Positions 31,539 through 34,839 of a stretch of DNA of 34,839 bases are shown here, piece after piece. The DNA is from Dehalococcoidia bacterium (lineage in GTDB: Bacteria > Chloroflexota > Dehalococcoidia > Dehalococcoidales > E44-bin46): assembly GCA_004376105.1 (NCBI GenBank), contig SOKA01000037.1:1-34839 (forward strand), given 5' to 3'. A program made the position numbers and the translations under genes. Numbering within the stretch: the first letter of the stretch is position 1; each line of letters starts with the position of its first letter. The notes beneath the pieces are model-generated. The model searched no databases. It worked only from the letters and a program-made list of their open reading frames with translations, and was not told the origin of the DNA.

Positions 31539-32591
31539 ATGCCCAAGATTGCCATCATTGGCACCACTTCTTGGGGAAAAACCCTGGGGGTGGTGTTAGC
31601 TCATAAGGGACTGCAGGTTAGGCTATGGGCACGGACTCAACGAGAAACCACTGAATTGAGAAGTGCCGGACCTAATCCTGCTCTGCTTCCTGGTATTACC
31701 TTTCCGCCTCAGCTATCTATTACCAGCTTGTTAGGCGAAGCATTAGCTGATGTAAAGGCAGTAATTCTGGCTGTGCCATCCGAGACTATGCGGCACAATA
31801 TAAGATTGGTTCAAGGTTATCTTAATGGGTCGATGATAGTAGTGAGCGCAGCTAAGGGCCTGGAGATAGGTAGCAGCAAACGCATGTCACAGGTAATTGC
31901 TGAAGAGATAGACCCTCGTTTTTGGTCTAATATTTGCGTGCTTTCCGGCCCCAATCTTTCCCGGGAGATTATTCGCGATTTACCAGCGGCTACGGTGGTG
32001 GCTGCTGAGGATGAAGCTGTAGCCAGAGAAGCCCAGAAGCTGTTAACAGCTCCTAACTTTTGTGTATATACCAATACTGATGTCATAGGTGTAGAACTGG
32101 GGGGGGCATTAAAAAATATCATTGCTCTGGGTGCTGGCATGGTTGATGGGCTAGGCTATGGCGATAATGCCAAGGCAGCCTTTATTACCCGCGGCCTAAT
32201 TGAGATAGCGGCTCTAGGGGTTGCTCTTGGGGCAAATCCTCTCACCTTTGTTGGGTTAGCTGGCTTTGGTGATTTAATAGCCACCTGTGCCAGCCCGTTG
32301 AGCCGTAACCACTATGTGGGGGTAGAGTTAGCCAAGGGGCGCTCGTTGAAGGAGATAACAGATTCGATGACCAGCGTGGCTGAGGGAGTAAATACTACTA
32401 TTGCTGCCTGGAACCTAGCTCGGCAGCTCGGGCTGGGGATGCCTATTACTGAAAAGATTTATCAAGTGCTATTTGAGGGTGTTGACCCTCGCCAGGCAGT
32501 GGATGAACTAATGGCGGCTGAGGGTAGGCATGAATTAGCTGGTCAGAAGTGGGAGCTGGTTTCCTTTTTCAGGCATCGGAGGCATTCCTGA
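31539..32591 (+). CDS. gpsA: NAD(P)-dependent glycerol-3-phosphate dehydrogenase
   Basis: Reduces dihydroxyacetone phosphate to glycerol-3-phosphate for phospholipid synthesis. The 350 residues include an N-terminal Rossmann domain, VVSAAKGLEI, VLSGPNLSREI and the catalytic-domain block ELGGALKNIIALGAGMVDGL. They continue with YGDNAKAAFITRG, ANPLTFVGLAGFGDLIATC, SPLSRNHYVG and the closing PITEKIYQVLFEG. The dinucleotide-binding turn, normally GAGSWGTA, reads GTTSWGKT (from G8), losing the second Gly of GxGxxG. It lies 21 bases after plsY, whose substrate it makes. Confidence 0.94.
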   Translation: MPKIAIIGTTSWGKTLGVVLAHKGLQVRLWARTQRETTELRSAGPNPALLPGITFPPQLSITSLLGEALADVKAVILAVPSETMRHNIRLVQGYLNGSMIVVSAAKGLEIGSSKRMSQVIAEEIDPRFWSNICVLSGPNLSREIIRDLPAATVVAAEDEAVAREAQKLLTAPNFCVYTNTDVIGVELGGALKNIIALGAGMVDGLGYGDNAKAAFITRGLIEIAALGVALGANPLTFVGLAGFGDLIATCASPLSRNHYVGVELAKGRSLKEITDSMTSVAEGVNTTIAAWNLARQLGLGMPITEKIYQVLFEGVDPRQAVDELMAAEGRHELAGQKWELVSFFRHRRHS

Positions 32592-32601
32592 GTTTGGTTT
32601 A

Positions 32602-33681
32602 TCAACCTTTAGGGAGGCCTTTAGCTGGGCCTAAGGTATCAGCCAACTCGTGGAATAGCTGACGCTGTTTTGCGGTTAACGAGTCTGGGGTAACTACAAG
32701 TAGCGTAACTAGCTGGTCACCGCGTCCTCTTCTATGGAGATGAGGGATACCCTTATTTTTAAGCCGGAAGACCTTACCCGTTTGACTGCCAGCTGGGAGC
32801 TTGAGCTTGGTTTTACCATCAAGGGTGGGCACTTCTACCTCAGCACCGAGAGCAGCTTGAGCAAAGTTGATTGGTAGCTCATAAAGGATGTTATCACCAT
32901 CCCGGGTGAAGAACTCATGCTGTTCAACTACCAAAGTGATGTAGACATCACCTGAGGGACCGCCTCTTGTTCCGGCTTGACCTTCACCCCTGAGTCGTAT
33001 TTGAGATTCATTAGCAACCCCGGCTGGGATTTTGACTGAGAGGCTACACTGGCGTTTCTCTTTACCTGTGCCTCGGCACTGGGGGCAGGGCTCAGTTATA
33101 ATCCTGCCCTCGCCGTGGCACCGGGGGCAAGTAGTAATATTAGTGAAGCGACCAAAGATGCTCTGCTGAACACGGCGCACCTGCCCGGTGCCATTACAGT
33201 TGGGGCATCGAGTGGGTTGGCTACCTGGCTTGCAGCCAGTGCCCTGACATAGGGAGCAGTTCTCAGTGCGTAAAATATTTATCTCATTCTCGCAACCAAA
33301 AGCTGCCTCCTCAAAGGTAATAGTAGTATTGTAGTGGAGGTCAGCGCCGCGCTGTGGTGCTTGGCGGGTAGTCGTAGCCGCTCCGCTAAAGAAAGCATCA
33401 AAGATATCGCCAAAACCGCTAAAGTCAAAGCCCTCAAAGCCCCGCCCGAAAAACCCCTCGGCACCACCATGCCCAAAGCGGTCATAGGCAGCACGTTTAT
33501 CAGGGTCAGAGAGCGCTTCGTAAGCCTCATTTACCTCCTTAAATCTTTCCCCGGCATTATCATCACGGTTATGGTCGGGGTGATACTTAAAGGCTAGCTT
33601 ACGGAAAGCCCTCTTTATTTCCTCATCGGTAGCATTTTTAGGGATACCGAGGACTTCATAATAATCCCGTTTTGTTGGCAT
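32602..33681 (-). CDS. dnaJ: Chaperone DnaJ
   Basis: Hsp40 co-chaperone that delivers substrates to DnaK and stimulates its ATPase. The 359 residues show a J domain with HPD ([12 protein letters not shown]), a Gly/Phe-rich linker ([16 protein letters not shown]), four CxxCxGxG-type zinc repeats ([32 protein letters not shown]) and the beta-sandwich substrate domains. It is a full type I DnaJ. It lies downstream of dnaK, separated by about 100 bases that hold repeat copy C, and converges with gpsA. Confidence 0.96.
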   Translation of the reverse strand: MPTKRDYYEVLGIPKNATDEEIKRAFRKLAFKYHPDHNRDDNAGERFKEVNEAYEALSDPDKRAAYDRFGHGGAEGFFGRGFEGFDFSGFGDIFDAFFSGAATTTRQAPQRGADLHYNTTITFEEAAFGCENEINILRTENCSLCQGTGCKPGSQPTRCPNCNGTGQVRRVQQSIFGRFTNITTCPRCHGEGRIITEPCPQCRGTGKEKRQCSLSVKIPAGVANESQIRLRGEGQAGTRGGPSGDVYITLVVEQHEFFTRDGDNILYELPINFAQAALGAEVEVPTLDGKTKLKLPAGSQTGKVFRLKNKGIPHLHRRGRGDQLVTLLVVTPDSLTAKQRQLFHELADTLGPAKGLPKG

Positions 33682-33691
33682 ATTGTTTTCT

Positions 33692-33774
33692 ACCTCACCC
33701 CCTTAATCCCCCTCTCCTTTGAAGGAGAGGGGGAACGGGTTATGTAAGAGGGGCGAAGCCCCTCTTTAACGCCC
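33692..33774 (+). repeat. Dispersed palindromic repeat, copy C
   Basis: Left arm ACCTCACCCCCTTAATCC, then a strong palindrome CCCCCTCTCCTT-TG-AAGGAGAGGGGG (33708-33733), then AGAGGGGC-GAA-GCCCCTCT (33748-33766). The loop GAA is the reverse complement of the TTC loop in copy A, as if this hairpin had flipped. It lies in the dnaK-dnaJ spacer. Confidence 0.8.
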
Positions 33775-33783
33775 TATTTACTT

Positions 33784-34839
33784 CTAGACCTCGCGGAACT
33801 CGCCTTCTACGGTGCCTTCTTCGCCTCCTTCTTTGCCAGGGGGTGGCGGTGGTGGCTGTTGTTGGTAGATGGCAGCACCTATTTTTTGCATAGCGTTGGA
33901 TAGCTCTTGTGTTGCCCGGCGGATGGCATCTATATCGGTGCCTTGAAGTGCTGAGCGTACGGCGGCTATTTTAGTTTCTGCCTCTTGGTTCAGGTCTGAA
34001 GGTATCTTATCCTTCTGCTCCCGCAGGGTCTTTTCAGCAGTATAAGCTAGGGTATCAGCCGCGTTGCGCGTCTCTACCTCTTCACGCCGCTTGGCATCCT
34101 CAGCAGCGTATGTCTCTGCTTCCCGCTGCATCCGCTCTACTTCTTCCTTGCTCAACCCGCTAGAAGCAGTGATAGTTATTTTCTGCTCCTTGCCGGTGCC
34201 TTTATCGTGGGCCTTAACGCTGAGGATGCCATTGGCATCAATATCAAAGCTGACCTCAATCTGAGGCAGGCCCCGTGGTGCCGACAGGATACCATCAAGC
34301 ATAAACCGGCCTAGGGTTCTGTTATCAGTTGCCATAGGTCGCTCTCCCTGGAGCACATGAATCTCGACACTGGGTTGATTATCAGCGGCAGTGCTGAAAA
34401 TCTGGCTCTTAGCTGTAGGGATGGTGGTATTGCGGGGGATGAGAGGGGTTGCCACACCACCAAGGGTCTCGATGCCCAGAGTGAGGGGAATAACATCAAG
34501 TAGGAGAACTTCTTTAACCTCTCCTTTGAGCACCCCGGCTTGAATAGCAGCGCCTATAGCTACTACCTCATCAGGGTTAACCCCCTTATGGGGTTCTTTA
34601 TCGAAGAGTTGCTTCACCTTCTCATAAACCAGTGGGGTTCTGGTTTGCCCACCAACCAGAATCACCTCGTTAATCTGGGCTGGGGTCTTTTCGGCATCAG
34701 TCAGCGCCTGGCGGCAGGGACCCAGACTTTCCTCCACAAAGTCCATTATCAGTTGCTCCAGCTTAGCTCGGGTGAGGTTGATGCTAAGGTGCTTGGGACC
34801 GCTGGCATCAGCGGTGATAAAGGGAAGGTTTACCTCGGT
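33784..34839 (-). CDS. dnaK: Chaperone DnaK, 5' end outside window
   Basis: The Hsp70 reading frame enters from the right edge ([20 protein letters not shown]) and covers the last part of the ATPase domain, the substrate-binding domain and the lid, 351 codons. The ATPase part shows [17 protein letters not shown] and [17 protein letters not shown]. The interdomain linker region reads [17 protein letters not shown]; the lid is helical and Lys/Glu-rich. The tail is [20 protein letters not shown] followed by REV. There is no start in the window; the ATG at 34746 is internal. It is upstream of dnaJ in one direction. Confidence 0.96.
   Translation of the reverse strand, partial: TEVNLPFITADASGPKHLSINLTRAKLEQLIMDFVEESLGPCRQALTDAEKTPAQINEVILVGGQTRTPLVYEKVKQLFDKEPHKGVNPDEVVAIGAAIQAGVLKGEVKEVLLLDVIPLTLGIETLGGVATPLIPRNTTIPTAKSQIFSTAADNQPSVEIHVLQGERPMATDNRTLGRFMLDGILSAPRGLPQIEVSFDIDANGILSVKAHDKGTGKEQKITITASSGLSKEEVERMQREAETYAAEDAKRREEVETRNAADTLAYTAEKTLREQKDKIPSDLNQEAETKIAAVRSALQGTDIDAIRRATQELSNAMQKIGAAIYQQQPPPPPPGKEGGEEGTVEGEFREV

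Noticed and set aside
32608-32632. AGGCC/GGCCT hairpin at the gpsA-dnaJ convergence
   Set aside because: Short stem without a T-run and largely inside dnaJ; not called as a terminator.
1-34839. CRISPR array, toxin-antitoxin pair or prophage
   Set aside because: No regularly spaced repeats, cas genes, antitoxin-like pairs or phage structural genes were found; the Xer protein looks like the housekeeping recombinase.

Overview
The window looks like a housekeeping stretch of a bacterial chromosome, moderate in GC. It probably comes from Chloroflexota, class Dehalococcoidia or a relative. That placement is an inference from the gene set (a CBS-less GuaB3-type IMP dehydrogenase, a short MetG, several divergent DegV/FakB proteins, an Isf-like flavoprotein); no rRNA is present to test it. 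I see no rRNA, tRNA, CRISPR array, prophage or complete insertion sequence.

Layout. 1-2964 (minus): the 5' part of an exported transglutaminase-like protein, coupled to a duplicated DUF350 membrane protein, then pcm, a small tail-anchored protein and a Xer recombinase. 3100-3861 (plus): a protein of unknown function. 4038-8208 (plus): a probable operon from a strong promoter, holding an unknown 117-residue protein, a shortened DegV/FakB paralogue, plsX and two more DegV/FakB genes. 8254-10479 (minus): guaB3-type IMPDH and a fourth DegV/FakB. 10617-14298 (plus): rsmI, a zinc-ribbon protein, metG and a polyprenyl synthase. 14318-17583 (minus): moaE, ftsH, endonuclease IV. 17765-23540 (plus): a DUF72 protein, then a DksA-like protein, lspA and an RluD-type synthase, an AT-rich DUF5677 gene that looks imported, gltX and an iron-sulfur flavoprotein. 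23665-28388 (minus): mutM, polA, a rhodanese lipoprotein between copies of the polA 5' end, a broken histidine phosphatase and a DUF4342 gene. 28548-32591 (plus): argF, der, plsY, gpsA. 32602-34839 (minus): dnaJ and the 3' part of dnaK.

How the genes work together. Lipid supply is the main theme. Four FakB-like fatty-acid-binding paralogues, PlsX, PlsY and GpsA make up most of the acyl-phosphate route to lysophosphatidic acid; the kinase FakA is not in the window. LspA and a lipobox-bearing rhodanese belong to the lipoprotein pathway. Translation (metG, gltX, rsmI, rluD, der), DNA maintenance (polA, mutM, endonuclease IV, Xer) and protein quality control (ftsH, dnaK/dnaJ, pcm) fill most of the rest.

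The most unusual non-coding structures are a dispersed palindromic repeat present three times (in a degV spacer, at the mutM stop codon, between dnaK and dnaJ), a duplicated polA promoter and start placed ahead of the rhodanese gene, and several extended -10 promoters, two of which predict leaderless mRNAs (polA and the DUF72 gene). I found no wholly new system. The best leads are the FakB array with a shortened member, the repeat family and the promoter-capture scar.
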